From NCBI GenBank assembly GCA_029245675.1, contig JAQWOV010000014.1, forward strand, positions 57,363-121,362: DNA of 64,000 bases, in the 5' to 3' direction. How positions within the stretch are numbered: position 1 is the stretch's first letter; each line of letters opens with the position of its first letter. Positions 33,783-42,924 of the stretch are shown in pieces. Made by a program: the position numbers and the translations under genes. A model generated the notes under the pieces. The model did not search any database and was not told the origin of the DNA. It saw only the letters and a list, made by a program, of their open reading frames with translations. Source of the DNA: Acidimicrobiales bacterium. Its GTDB lineage: Bacteria > Actinomycetota > Acidimicrobiia > Acidimicrobiales > MedAcidi-G1.

Positions 33783-35992
33783 TAGGTTTCCACCAGAACC
33801 AGTTCATTGCCGGTAAGACCGTCAGTGATCTCCACGAAAGCTCCTTCAGAAAGTCCAACTTCCACTTGTACCTGAGTTGTTGTTCCATCGCTTAACACAA
33901 CTCTGACAACATCGTTTCCTTGCCCATCTTGAAGAACTGCTGCAACCGGGACAGTTATTACATCAATCTTTTCTTCACGTGTAACGTCAACGTTCACGTT
34001 TGCGCCATCAACTGCATCAAGACTCTCGGCGGTTTCTATCACGCCTTCATATCGTTCGGATCCGTCAGCGCTCACGGTCGCAGTTTCATCTAACTCAACG
34101 ATGACTCCCGGAACAGCATCTTGATCGCTTGCTTGTAGTTCAACTTCTACTGCCATTCCGACCTCAAGATTTCCTCGATCTGTTGGGTTCAAAGTCAAGG
34201 TGATCGTGAAGTCGGGTTCTGTCAATGTGAGCACCTGCTGGCCAAGAAGAATGAATTCTCCATCGTCGACTGAAACCGTGCCGATTCGTGCCGGCCAAGA
34301 AGCTACGACCATATCTCCAGGAAGAAAAATTACGTCATCGTCTATAGTTTCAATCTGAACGGAAACTTCGCTCTCTCCGGCAAGCATCACTACTGTGCCA
34401 GGGAGCTCTTTATAGTCTGAACCAGGAGAAGCACTTCCTCTCAATTGGTAGTTAATTGAGGTGTCTTCAACCACAGGTTGATCTGCTTTTATTATGAACT
34501 GAGCGTTCCCGCCTTCTCCAACGTTCCCGCCGCCTTCAATTGTTAACTCCGGCATATCATTCGATTCGATTGTTCCTAAAGTAGATTCTTGAGCTCCGAT
34601 GACATAATCCTCATCAGGATTTGAAGTGATGGTTACCCAAAGAGTTTCATCTTGCTCTACCCATTTGTCGTCTCGAGTCTGAAACGTAACGGTCACTGTT
34701 TCAGCGTTTGCTGGGAGATCCACTTCTAGATCTTCGGCAAAATAATCGGACCCGCTTATTGCGGTACCCCAGACAGAGAAAGTGATAGTGGTTTCCTCAT
34801 TTCGTACGAGATCCGTTTCAAATTCGAAAGAGAGATTACCTCCTTCTGAAGTTGAAACAGTGGTAGCTCTTACTTCAATGGTCTGTACATCTCCTGCTGG
34901 ACTAATGATTTCAAGAGTTGCTTCATTTAATGGGCCAGGTATATAGGCAGAGTCTTGGTTGACGTTAAAGCCATCTCCTACTCCAATGGTTAACTCTTCA
35001 ACGTTCTCAATCACATCATCAGTCAACGTTGTGACTGCGAGGGTGTAGCTTGTGGCGCCTTGCGGAAAAATGAAACTTCCATCTAGCGGGTCGTCTTCGT
35101 AATCATCATCTGCAGTTGCGGACCCAGTAACCGTGTATTCAATAACAGTGTCGGAGGGCATGGCAATATCGGAGGTGAAAGTGAAGGTAGCGCTTCCTCC
35201 CTCGGCAACTGATGCAGGGCTTACAGTCACTTCAACACTAGGTCTGTCTACTTGAACAACAGGGCCGTTGTTCTCGCCGACAAAGGTTGATAATCCATAA
35301 AAATGATTACGAACTTCTCTTTTAGCGTAATGATTTTCTCCTCCAAGCCCCTCAGAATTGCCGGAGGTCAACTCTTGATTCGGGACACTTGGTTGAAGTT
35401 CGATAGCTACTGTGTTCTTCGCTCCGATGGTATAGCCAGCAGAGTTGGAACTAAGTGAAATAATGATGTTCTCATTCGGCTCCGGACTAGCGCCTCCATA
35501 CCCACGATCAATTTGCCACTCTCGAAGCCCGGCACGAGTTGATTCGGTGTAGAGCTGATCAATAACCCCAACGTCGTAACCTTCCGAAGAAAGAATTGTT
35601 TCAAGTTGCAGCACATCTGGACCATCGGACCCAACATCTAATCGACGAAAAAACGAGAATTCTCCATCAACTGCAACAGCAGCACGGCCATCGATGGCAT
35701 AAAGAACGTCTCCAGTGTTTATTGTGTCGCCATCATCAACAAGGACAGAACTTACTTGTCCATCAACTCCTGAAGTAATTCGCTGAAGTTGATCTCTGCG
35801 GATCTCGCCGCGCACGGTTATGTCGTCAGAGAGTGTTCGCAGTTCAACTGGAGCAACAACAAAAGTTGGCCCATCACTTACGCTCGAAGAAGAGCCGTTG
35901 TCGTCGCCAAGACCTGGCCAAACGAATAAACCTACAAGAACAACTGCAACTATTCCGATGGAACTCAATGTCCATATCTGCTTTTTATTCAT
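33782..35992 (-). CDS. Exporter adaptor protein with PG-binding and Calx-beta-like domains
   Basis: A 736-residue membrane-fusion-type adaptor. Residues 8-28 are a single membrane anchor. The HlyD/MacA-type barrel and lipoyl pieces are split: RISGVDGQVSSVLVDDGD near 75-100 and a C-terminal portion VITVPVAAVLQDGQGNDVVRVV. A peptidoglycan-binding-like segment (DVLQLETILSSEGYDVG, about 130-165) is followed by three Calx-beta-like units from about 245 to 570, with SVAEGGSATFTFTSD, VSTSEGGNLSFEFETD and VGEGGNAQFIIKAD. Calx-beta domains often bind calcium or mediate adhesion. This composite is unusual for an adaptor. It is the first of three coupled export genes. Confidence 0.8.
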   Translation of the reverse strand: MNKKQIWTLSSIGIVAVVLVGLFVWPGLGDDNGSSSSVSDGPTFVVAPVELRTLSDDITVRGEIRRDQLQRITSGVDGQVSSVLVDDGDTINTGDVLYAIDGRAAVAVDGEFSFFRRLDVGSDGPDVLQLETILSSEGYDVGVIDQLYTESTRAGLREWQIDRGYGGASPEPNENIIISLSSNSAGYTIGAKNTVAIELQPSVPNQELTSGNSEGLGGENHYAKREVRNHFYGLSTFVGENNGPVVQVDRPSVEVTVSPASVAEGGSATFTFTSDIAMPSDTVIEYTVTGSATADDDYEDDPLDGSFIFPQGATSYTLAVTTLTDDVIENVEELTIGVGDGFNVNQDSAYIPGPLNEATLEIISPAGDVQTIEVRATTVSTSEGGNLSFEFETDLVRNEETTITFSVWGTAISGSDYFAEDLEVDLPANAETVTVTFQTRDDKWVEQDETLWVTITSNPDEDYVIGAQESTLGTIESNDMPELTIEGGGNVGEGGNAQFIIKADQPVVEDTSINYQLRGSASPGSDYKELPGTVVMLAGESEVSVQIETIDDDVIFLPGDMVVASWPARIGTVSVDDGEFILLGQQVLTLTEPDFTITLTLNPTDRGNLEVGMAVEVELQASDQDAVPGVIVELDETATVSADGSERYEGVIETAESLDAVDGANVNVDVTREEKIDVITVPVAAVLQDGQGNDVVRVVLSDGTTTQVQVEVGLSEGAFVEITDGLTGNELVLVET

Positions 35993-36000
35993 GGGTATAA

Positions 36001-36762
36001 CTACTCTTCCTCTGTTACGTAATTCTCAGTTGTATAAGTCTGGGCTTCGTTGCGGCAAGCACCGATATCTTCAGGATCAAGACTGTCTGTGCCTTCAGGC
36101 GGGGTAAGTCCGGTTCCGTTTTGACCAAATTCAAGCAGGCCACGCTCATTGGGGACAGGTTCTTCAACCTCCCAACCGAGGCGCTCCATGCATTCTTGAA
36201 AGACCGGTAAACCAAAGTTGATTTCAGCGATTTGTTCAGTGGTCAAATTGGCCTGAGCATCCGAATAAGACTGGAACGATTCAAGAATGTTGCTTTCAGT
36301 TGCGCATTTTTGAAGTGCTTCAATGTAACCCGGTTCAATATCATCGGGGTCAAGAATTTCACCGTCCGGACCGGGTTGACCAGGAACACCAACAAATTCA
36401 AATCCCTCTTCCTCTATGCATGTAGTGAAAACAGATAAAGCGTTCAGGATTCCTTCTAGTGGGTCTTCTTCTGCGGTGGCGACATCTATTTCTTCTTCTT
36501 CAGCTTCTTCTTCTATTTCTGTGACGAGTTCTTCAACTTCTACTTCTTCAACAGAAAGAACACCTATTTCTTCCGCAATTTCTTCAATGGTCTCGCTCTT
36601 GTTGTCTCTTTGAGCTTGAGCGGCTTCGATTATGTCTTGACTCACTACCTGCTGTCCGCCCTGAATGCCAGTAATTGTTTCTTCAGATGACCCACTCCCA
36701 CTATCACCACCACAAGATATGCAGATAAGTAGTACGAAGATTGTAGTTATCGAGGATTTCAA
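36001..36762 (-). CDS. Acidic lipoprotein of the exporter operon
   Basis: A 253-residue predicted lipoprotein: signal peptide and lipobox CISC (Cys about 17) after a TTG start at 36762. A highly acidic Glu-rich stretch (about 60-100, EELVTEIEEEAEEEE) may form a coiled coil. The rest has conserved Cys pairs, including FTTCIEEEGFEFVGVPG and FQECMERLGWEVEEP. I do not recognise a family. It lies 8 bases before the adaptor gene, so it is probably part of the exporter, perhaps as a substrate-binding or accessory lipoprotein. Confidence 0.7.
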   Translation of the reverse strand: MKSSITTIFVLLICISCGGDSGSGSSEETITGIQGGQQVVSQDIIEAAQAQRDNKSETIEEIAEEIGVLSVEEVEVEELVTEIEEEAEEEEIDVATAEEDPLEGILNALSVFTTCIEEEGFEFVGVPGQPGPDGEILDPDDIEPGYIEALQKCATESNILESFQSYSDAQANLTTEQIAEINFGLPVFQECMERLGWEVEEPVPNERGLLEFGQNGTGLTPPEGTDSLDPEDIGACRNEAQTYTTENYVTEEE

Positions 36763-36789
36763 GAGTTCACCGTTTCTCTTAAGATTATG

Positions 36790-36811
36790 TAAGTTACTCG
36801 TGGGTAACTTA
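36790..36811. terminator. Hairpin between RDD gene and exporter operon
   Basis: TAAGTTAC at 36790-36797 and GTAACTTA at 36804-36811 are perfect 8-bp inverted arms with a 6-base spacer. It is 44 bases after the RDD stop and 28 bases before the exporter lipoprotein start. It may end the RDD transcript or act as an operator for the exporter. There is no T-run. Confidence 0.4.
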
Positions 36812-36854
36812 TCATTTGTAATTCTTCATTTCAAGCATTTACGGAGCCAAATCT

Positions 36855-37400
36855 CTAATTTTCTTGGTTCGTTGATCGGCTAATGACTACTGTGCCAGCG
36901 ATGCGATCACCAAGACGCCTATTTTCAGAAGACGAGATGACGAGCGCAACTTCTACTAACAGCAGACCTAAACCTATTTGAGGAATAGCCGTAACCACTA
37001 TCCAAGGCAAAGTACGCCCAACCGCAGAAGTTAAACCAGGTAACTTCCTGTCTTCTCTACTAACAACGCGGATCCCCATCAATAGTTTTCCGATGCTAAA
37101 TCCCATAAATCCTGTGAGTACCACAAAGTTCACTAGGAGGGCAAAGAAAGGAATCCAAAAAATAGGAGACTTAACTCCAAGATCAAAAACCAGGACTTCA
37201 TCTAAGACCTGTAGACAATTGTCAGATGCATCTGAGAGCTGGCTGCATATTTCTTCTTCGCCCAAACCTGATGGAGCGTCATAACGTTCCGCAGTAGCTA
37301 TTACCACCACAGAAATAAGAATCAGAATCAAGAAGGCATCAATAGACCAAGCGACCGCACGTCTAAACAAAACCGCTTTTGAATTACTTGTCGTGTTCAT
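36855..37400 (-). CDS. RDD-family membrane protein
   Basis: A 181-residue membrane protein with about three membrane segments. The RDD pattern is visible: Arg in LFRRAVAWSIDAFLIL, Asp in the first helix (SIDAF) and the C-terminal RLGDRIAGTVVI. Function of this family is mostly unknown; some take part in ion exchange. The large outside loop has two Cys (EEICSQLSDASDNCLQ) that may form a disulfide. It is divergent from glyS. Confidence 0.85.
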   Translation of the reverse strand: MNTTSNSKAVLFRRAVAWSIDAFLILILISVVVIATAERYDAPSGLGEEEICSQLSDASDNCLQVLDEVLVFDLGVKSPIFWIPFFALLVNFVVLTGFMGFSIGKLLMGIRVVSREDRKLPGLTSAVGRTLPWIVVTAIPQIGLGLLLVEVALVISSSENRRLGDRIAGTVVISRSTNQEN

Positions 37401-37481
37401 TTACCCGCCATTGAAGTCTTAATTGCATTATGACGCTCAACAGCCCCCTCCGACCAGACAGGCAAGGTAACCTTGAAGAGT

Positions 37482-38801
37482 ATGGTTACAAATGATGAAA
37501 CACTTTTTGAGAAAGTCGTAAACCTCTCAAAACGTCGAGGCTTTATATTCCAATCCGCAGAAATATATGGCGGATTCAGATCAACCTACGATTATGGGCC
37601 GATAGGGGTGCAGTTATTACGAAACGTTAAAGACCAGTGGTGGAGAACTATGGTCCAGTTACGTCAAGATGTAGTGGGTTTAGACGCTTCCATTCTTTCC
37701 CCTCCAGCTATCTGGGAAGCTTCCGGACACCTAACTAACTTCTCAGATCCCTTAGTGGATTGTAAAGAATGCGGAACAAGACACCGCGAAGACAAATTAG
37801 AAGACTCGACAACCTGTCCTTCATGTGGAAAGACCGGCGGCCTCACTGAAGCTCGTGAATTCAATCTTATGTTCAAAACACAGGCTGGTCCGGTTGTGGA
37901 TACGAGTGCAGAAGTTTACTTACGTCCTGAAACTGCCCAAGGAATGTTCATCAACTTTGCCAACGTTTTAAATACCAGCAGAAAAAAACCACCTTTTGGT
38001 ATAGCCCAAATCGGTAAATCTTTCCGTAACGAAATCACACCTGGAAACTTTGTATTCAGGACTAGAGAATTTGAACAAATGGAAATGGAGTATTTTGTTC
38101 CACCTGCAGAAGCAGATGAATGGTATCGCTACTGGTGCAATGAGAGACACAACTGGTATCTCGATCTTGGCATACCAGACAGCAAGCTTCGTTTACAAGA
38201 ACACGCTGAAGATGAATTGAGCCACTACTCAGCAGCTACAGCAGATATTGAATTTCTCTTTCCCTGGGGTTGGGATGAACTTGAAGGAATAGCAAATAGA
38301 ACAGATTTTGACCTTAAACAACACTCAGAAGCTTCTGGTAGTCGTCTTGAATATCATGACGCAAATAACGATGAGCGGTACACGCCATATGTTATTGAGC
38401 CCGCCGCCGGAGCCACTCGAGCTGCGATGGCATTCCTTATGGCCGCGTATGACGAAGAAGAAGTCAATGATGACATACGAACAGTTCTTCGTCTTGATCC
38501 ACGTATCGCTCCATACAAAATTGCCGTACTGCCTCTTTCAAAGAAACCTGAATTAATTGAACCGTCACAAGAAGTTTTGGGACTCTTGCAGCCTCACTGG
38601 ATGTGTGACTATGACCAGACACAGGCGATAGGACGTCGATACCGCCGCCAAGACGAAATTGGAACTCCCTATTGTGTGACTATCGATTTTGACACACTTG
38701 ACGATCAAGCAGTAACGGTAAGAGAACGTGACACCATGACTCAGGAACGGATACCAATAGCTGGTCTCGTTGAATACTTATCTGAACGCTTGAATCTCTA
38801 A
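37482..38801 (+). CDS. glyS: Glycyl-tRNA synthetase, dimeric type
   Basis: A 439-residue class II synthetase of the single-chain (alpha2) glycine type. FIFQSAEIYGGFRSTYDYGPIG at the start, the zinc-like Cys set CKECG and CPSCG, motif 2 GKSFRNEITPGNFVFRTREFEQMEMEYF, and motif 3-like RAAMAFLMAAYDEE are diagnostic. The anticodon-binding domain is PYKIAVLPLSKKPELIEPS onward. The ATG at 37482 is chosen; a TTG 9 bases upstream is open. It is followed 22 bases later by the PPDK-like gene. Confidence 0.92.
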   Translation: MVTNDETLFEKVVNLSKRRGFIFQSAEIYGGFRSTYDYGPIGVQLLRNVKDQWWRTMVQLRQDVVGLDASILSPPAIWEASGHLTNFSDPLVDCKECGTRHREDKLEDSTTCPSCGKTGGLTEAREFNLMFKTQAGPVVDTSAEVYLRPETAQGMFINFANVLNTSRKKPPFGIAQIGKSFRNEITPGNFVFRTREFEQMEMEYFVPPAEADEWYRYWCNERHNWYLDLGIPDSKLRLQEHAEDELSHYSAATADIEFLFPWGWDELEGIANRTDFDLKQHSEASGSRLEYHDANNDERYTPYVIEPAAGATRAAMAFLMAAYDEEEVNDDIRTVLRLDPRIAPYKIAVLPLSKKPELIEPSQEVLGLLQPHWMCDYDQTQAIGRRYRRQDEIGTPYCVTIDFDTLDDQAVTVRERDTMTQERIPIAGLVEYLSERLNL

Positions 38802-38823
38802 TTTTTACTATTTCGGATAACAA

Positions 38824-40374
38824 ATGAGTAAAGCTAAAACCCTTAACGATCTTCAAGAACTGATCAACTCTGCTGAAGAAACTGGAACTATAGAAGCACG
38901 ATGGGAAGCAGTAGCAGCGGTTGATCCGCAATTGGTGCAGCAACTCACTCATCCAGATTTTGTTCCAAATGCGGCGAACTTGTCTTTGGTAGCTACGGGA
39001 ACCCCAGTTAGCCCCGGGGCAGCATCCGGCCTTTTGTGCTTGTCTGTTGACTCGGTTTTAGCGGCGGACGAAAGAGGAGATAAAACAGTTTTAGTCTGCT
39101 CAGAAACTACACCGGCAGATGAAATAGGGATGCGGTTAGCTGAAGGAATAATCACTGCACGAGGAGGGATATCTTCTCATGCTGCGGTGGTGGCACGAGG
39201 ATGGGGTATTCCCGCAGTGGTTGGCGTTTCGTCACTTGAAATCAAAAATGATCATGTCATATTTGGTGGCGTGAAAATAAACGAAGGTGAACCTGTTTCC
39301 TTAGACGGGACAAGTGGTGAAGTTTTTTCGGGCTTCAAAGAAGTTACTATCTCGGAGAAAATACCGGAGTTAGAGAAGCTTCTCGATTGGGCAGATGAAA
39401 TTCGTGGAGAGCGTATCGGAGTACTGGCTAACGCCGACACCGAAAAAGATTTAGCAACAGCTTTAGCATTTGGGGCTGAGGGAGTCGGTCTTTGTCGAAC
39501 AGAACACATGTTTCTCGGGGATCGGTTGTCACTTATACAAAGATTTTTGAACGCAGATGACAGCTCAGCAGAAAATGTTTTAGAAGAACTAGAAGAAACA
39601 CAACGATCAGATTTCGTAAAACTACTTAGGGTGGCTGGCTCTTTGCCAGTTACTGTACGTCTCTTAGATGCCCCGCTTCATGAATTTGTAGGTTCATCTC
39701 ACCCTGATTCCGAACATAACCCGATGCTAGGAACAAGGGGTGTTCGTTTAGCTTTATTGCGTCACGAGTTGTACCGCATGCAGGCTCGGTCAATAACTAA
39801 AGCTATTTCAGATCTAGTTGAAGAAGGCAAAGAACCTTCTGTGCTGATAATGATCCCATTAGTTGTTGAAAGAAAAGAATTGCAAATTATTCGTAGTTGG
39901 ATCGAAGAAGAAATAACAGAAACGGCTACGGCCTCAGGTCTTGAGGATTTGCCGCGAATAGGAACGATGATTGAAACACCACGAGCGGCTTTGTCTGCAT
40001 CAGAAATCGCTAAAGAAGCTGACTTTTTCTCCTTTGGAACAAATGATCTAACCCAGATGGTTTTCGGTTTCAGCCGTGATGACATAGAAAAAGAAGTGAT
40101 GGATGAATATTTAAAGTTAAATATTCTGCCTGCCAATCCATTTAAAATCTTGGACGAAGAAGTAGTTGTGCCGTTGATAGCGGCAGCAACACGAGCAGCC
40201 CGTATCTCTAAGCCCGGGATAGAAGTTGGGGTTTGTGGAGAGCATGGTGGCGATCCTGCTTCTATAGATCTTCTTGTTAAAACAGGGGTCGACTATGTTT
40301 CTTGTTCACCATTCCGGATACCAGTAGCGCGCTTAGCGACGGCCCAATCTTTGATCAAACAGGACAAGAATTAA
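38824..40374 (+). CDS. PPDK-like protein lacking the ATP-grasp domain
   Basis: A 516-residue protein that matches only the C-terminal 60% of pyruvate phosphate dikinase. It starts in the region before the swivelling His domain (WEAVAAVDPQLVQQLTHPDF), has the phospho-His motif GGISSHAAVVARGWGIP (His119), PPDK-specific GLCRTEHMFLG, and the PEP-binding barrel with LGTRGVRL and FFSFGTNDLTQM. The nucleotide-binding half is absent, and the ATG and upstream sequence are clean, so this is not simply a frameshift. It could use a separate ATP-grasp partner or a different phosphoryl donor. It follows glyS. Confidence 0.85.
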   Translation: MSKAKTLNDLQELINSAEETGTIEARWEAVAAVDPQLVQQLTHPDFVPNAANLSLVATGTPVSPGAASGLLCLSVDSVLAADERGDKTVLVCSETTPADEIGMRLAEGIITARGGISSHAAVVARGWGIPAVVGVSSLEIKNDHVIFGGVKINEGEPVSLDGTSGEVFSGFKEVTISEKIPELEKLLDWADEIRGERIGVLANADTEKDLATALAFGAEGVGLCRTEHMFLGDRLSLIQRFLNADDSSAENVLEELEETQRSDFVKLLRVAGSLPVTVRLLDAPLHEFVGSSHPDSEHNPMLGTRGVRLALLRHELYRMQARSITKAISDLVEEGKEPSVLIMIPLVVERKELQIIRSWIEEEITETATASGLEDLPRIGTMIETPRAALSASEIAKEADFFSFGTNDLTQMVFGFSRDDIEKEVMDEYLKLNILPANPFKILDEEVVVPLIAAATRAARISKPGIEVGVCGEHGGDPASIDLLVKTGVDYVSCSPFRIPVARLATAQSLIKQDKN

Positions 40375-40383
40375 GCAAAGATC

Positions 40384-41307
40384 TTAAAAATCAGGCCAAC
40401 GTTTACGTTGAGATCTACGATCATTTTTTCCAAGAGCCCAGATTCGACGCCAACCACCTGCATCTGGTCCCGTTAAGTCCGGAGAAGTTTTGCTATATGC
40501 ACGACGACGAGCCTGCCACCAATCGGTGGATGCTTCATCAGCTAACGCGGCTACCGCAGTTTCTAGCTTCTCAGCAAACCGTTTAGCATTTTGACCTTCG
40601 TCCGGCATCAATGGGTCACCAAAGGTGATTTTTGTAGAAGACGGACGTGGAAGACTCTTTCCTTTTCGTAGGATTTTTCCTGTTCCATAAATATGAATGG
40701 GAACTACTGGGACGCCACAGCGAATTGCGAGGTATGCAGCCCCACCGCGAAACGGTTGACCCCATCCATCCGGGCTTCGTCCTCCCTCAGGGAAGATAAT
40801 GAGACTCCAACCCTCATCGATGAGATCGCGCACCATCTCCGCAGAACGTCTTCCAACTTTGGTTCTTTCAATCGGAACGGCACTCATAACTAGAGAAGAA
40901 ATTGTGCCACCGACCCGCGTGCTAAAAAAATAGTCAGCTGCAGCACCAACGACGAGATGATGACGCCAAGGGTCAGGAATAGTTGAGAGTAAAAGCGGTG
41001 TATCTGCATGACTGTGATGATTAGCCGCAAAGATTACCGGGCCATCAATTCCGCTTAAACGATCAACTCCCGATATATGAGGATCAGCAAGAAATTTCAT
41101 TGCCGGTCTCATGAATCCTTCAATGAGCATTGCACGCGTTAATCGGGCGGGATATTTTCTTGCCCAATCTGTATTGAAGTCGCTGCCAGTGTTTTTCTTT
41201 ACCGGAGCAGGCTCAACACCATATGGAGTAGGTGCAGATCGATAAGGAAAACCGGATTTGTTAATAAAGCTTCGTGCTTTACCTAGGGAGCTAGTTATTG
41301 CATTCAA
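40384..41307 (-). CDS. 1-acylglycerol-3-phosphate-type acyltransferase
   Basis: A 307-residue PlsC-family acyltransferase. The catalytic H-x4-D is NHHSHADTPL, the acceptor motif is IIFPEGGRSPDG, and VPVVPIHIYGTGKIL follows. It transfers an acyl group to a lysophospholipid or other alcohol at the membrane. The start is TTG at 41307, immediately after the stop of the LarA-like gene. It is the last gene of a four-gene operon and converges on the PPDK-like gene with a gap of 9 bases. Confidence 0.87.
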   Translation of the reverse strand: MNAITSSLGKARSFINKSGFPYRSAPTPYGVEPAPVKKNTGSDFNTDWARKYPARLTRAMLIEGFMRPAMKFLADPHISGVDRLSGIDGPVIFAANHHSHADTPLLLSTIPDPWRHHLVVGAAADYFFSTRVGGTISSLVMSAVPIERTKVGRRSAEMVRDLIDEGWSLIIFPEGGRSPDGWGQPFRGGAAYLAIRCGVPVVPIHIYGTGKILRKGKSLPRPSSTKITFGDPLMPDEGQNAKRFAEKLETAVAALADEASTDWWQARRRAYSKTSPDLTGPDAGGWRRIWALGKNDRRSQRKRWPDF

Positions 41308-42924
41308 TTACTTCACATCCGCAAGAAAGATTGGTGGGTTCTTCATGTGCGTAATAGTTGGTTGCGGACCAACTACATCAGAAGCCATTTCAAGAGCATC
41401 AGGCAAAGTTGAAGCCGACTGGAATCCGAGCCTTTGTACAGCTGAAGAATCACCGCCAACGATGATCACTCTTCCGAGATGCTCTAATGCGTGACTACCC
41501 CAATACCACATGTAGAAGGGGTGAACTCCGTGATAGGCGTAAGAGTTTCTGTATAGATGGATGTACCACTCATCTTCCGCAAATTGTTTCTCATATTTTC
41601 TTTCAATTTCAATTGGGTCGGTGGTGTCTGCAAGAACTTGTTCAAAGAAATCTATGTAACTCGGATGATGGACAGAATGAAATTCCCAAGGAGTTGGGTG
41701 GCTCATAATAACGACGCCACCTTCGCGTACAAGAGGCTTACCTCTATACATGTTGAAGAAATAACCAAGCCCGAGACACATTACTAAGATCGGATTCATT
41801 ACAGAATTGACGTTGTAAGGGGAAATGTATGGAAGCCCCATGGTGAGAATGTCGGTTTGTCCTTCTACCTCAACTATTTGCTGTTTATAAACGTTTTCAG
41901 TTGTTATTTTGTGTACGGCTTCTACCTCGCCGGCCTGCACAGAAGTCATTTCATAGGGGGCTTCCCAGGAATTAAAAATTTGACGTCGTGCTGAAGATGG
42001 CATGACATCAAGACCTTTTTGCATTGCTACGAAAGAAGCTCTGTCCCGCGCTGACCATTCCCATTCTCTTTTTTGAAGAACAGCGAGAGGTCCGGAACGT
42101 CCAAAAGTATTGTTGTTTACTGTTGTTTCAATTTGAAAAATCTTTACTCCGGCGTCGCGAATGACCTTGCCCATTCGCCAGTTGGAAGCATGAAGTTCAG
42201 AGTTTTCTTGATCCATAAAAGAAGTGGAATTTCTCATCGTGTGAACATTGTGGTGGTGACGTAAGCCGGTGTATCCGGATAAGCCAGTTGCCGTGCTTTT
42301 GTGTCCGCCGTCCATAGAAACCAGATTTATGTTTACGTAAACGACAAGGTCGCTTTCTGCGGCACGACGGCTGAACTGTACATCCTCACCATGTGGAGTT
42401 TCCCCAAGAACAACCATTCCTTCTGGGTCTTCTGCATCATGATTGTAAAGTCGTCCAGAGGGAGCAAAGGCATCGTAAACCCGATCTCCAACGGCATGCC
42501 GTAGTTCGTCTTCTGTCATACGGCGATGAATTGCAAGCGCAGCGATCAAGTGAACATCATCTACTCCTGCTTCAGCAGCCAAATCAAGGACAGCTTCAAT
42601 GATTCTTTGCCGTATATCTGGTCTTCTCATTGGAGGCAAAGGAAGTGAGATGTCGTCAAAAGCGATAGTTAGTTTCATATCGGGGCGTAGAAGAGCAGAT
42701 AAAGGTTCGGAGTCGCCTATTGGGTTCTCTAAAGCGTGGCGAATCGCGCTGTCTGGATCTCGGAGTCCTTCAAGCGGCTCTGGAGGGTAAATCACGCGAG
42801 ATCGACCCGCAGGAAGTTTCTCTAACTTGAAAGTATCTCCATGATGGAAAAGAACCGGTGGACTCGTGCGATCAACATCAAGTACAAATCCGGGACGAGG
42901 GGCAAGATTTTTTTCATTCTTCAC
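41308..42924 (-). CDS. LarA-like (DUF2088) protein
   Basis: A 538-residue protein of the lactate racemase N-terminal/DUF2088 type. The segments LTIAFDDISLPLPPMRRPDIRQ, DDVHLIAALAIHRRMTEDE and MDGGHKSTATGLSGYTG, with its Lys, follow the LarA pattern where a nickel-pincer cofactor is bound. It is about 110 residues longer than LarA. It could be a racemase or epimerase on an unknown hydroxyacid. The start is GTG at 42924, overlapping the dehydrogenase stop (GTGA). No larBCE genes are in the window. Confidence 0.75.
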   Translation of the reverse strand: MKNEKNLAPRPGFVLDVDRTSPPVLFHHGDTFKLEKLPAGRSRVIYPPEPLEGLRDPDSAIRHALENPIGDSEPLSALLRPDMKLTIAFDDISLPLPPMRRPDIRQRIIEAVLDLAAEAGVDDVHLIAALAIHRRMTEDELRHAVGDRVYDAFAPSGRLYNHDAEDPEGMVVLGETPHGEDVQFSRRAAESDLVVYVNINLVSMDGGHKSTATGLSGYTGLRHHHNVHTMRNSTSFMDQENSELHASNWRMGKVIRDAGVKIFQIETTVNNNTFGRSGPLAVLQKREWEWSARDRASFVAMQKGLDVMPSSARRQIFNSWEAPYEMTSVQAGEVEAVHKITTENVYKQQIVEVEGQTDILTMGLPYISPYNVNSVMNPILVMCLGLGYFFNMYRGKPLVREGGVVIMSHPTPWEFHSVHHPSYIDFFEQVLADTTDPIEIERKYEKQFAEDEWYIHLYRNSYAYHGVHPFYMWYWGSHALEHLGRVIIVGGDSSAVQRLGFQSASTLPDALEMASDVVGPQPTITHMKNPPIFLADVK

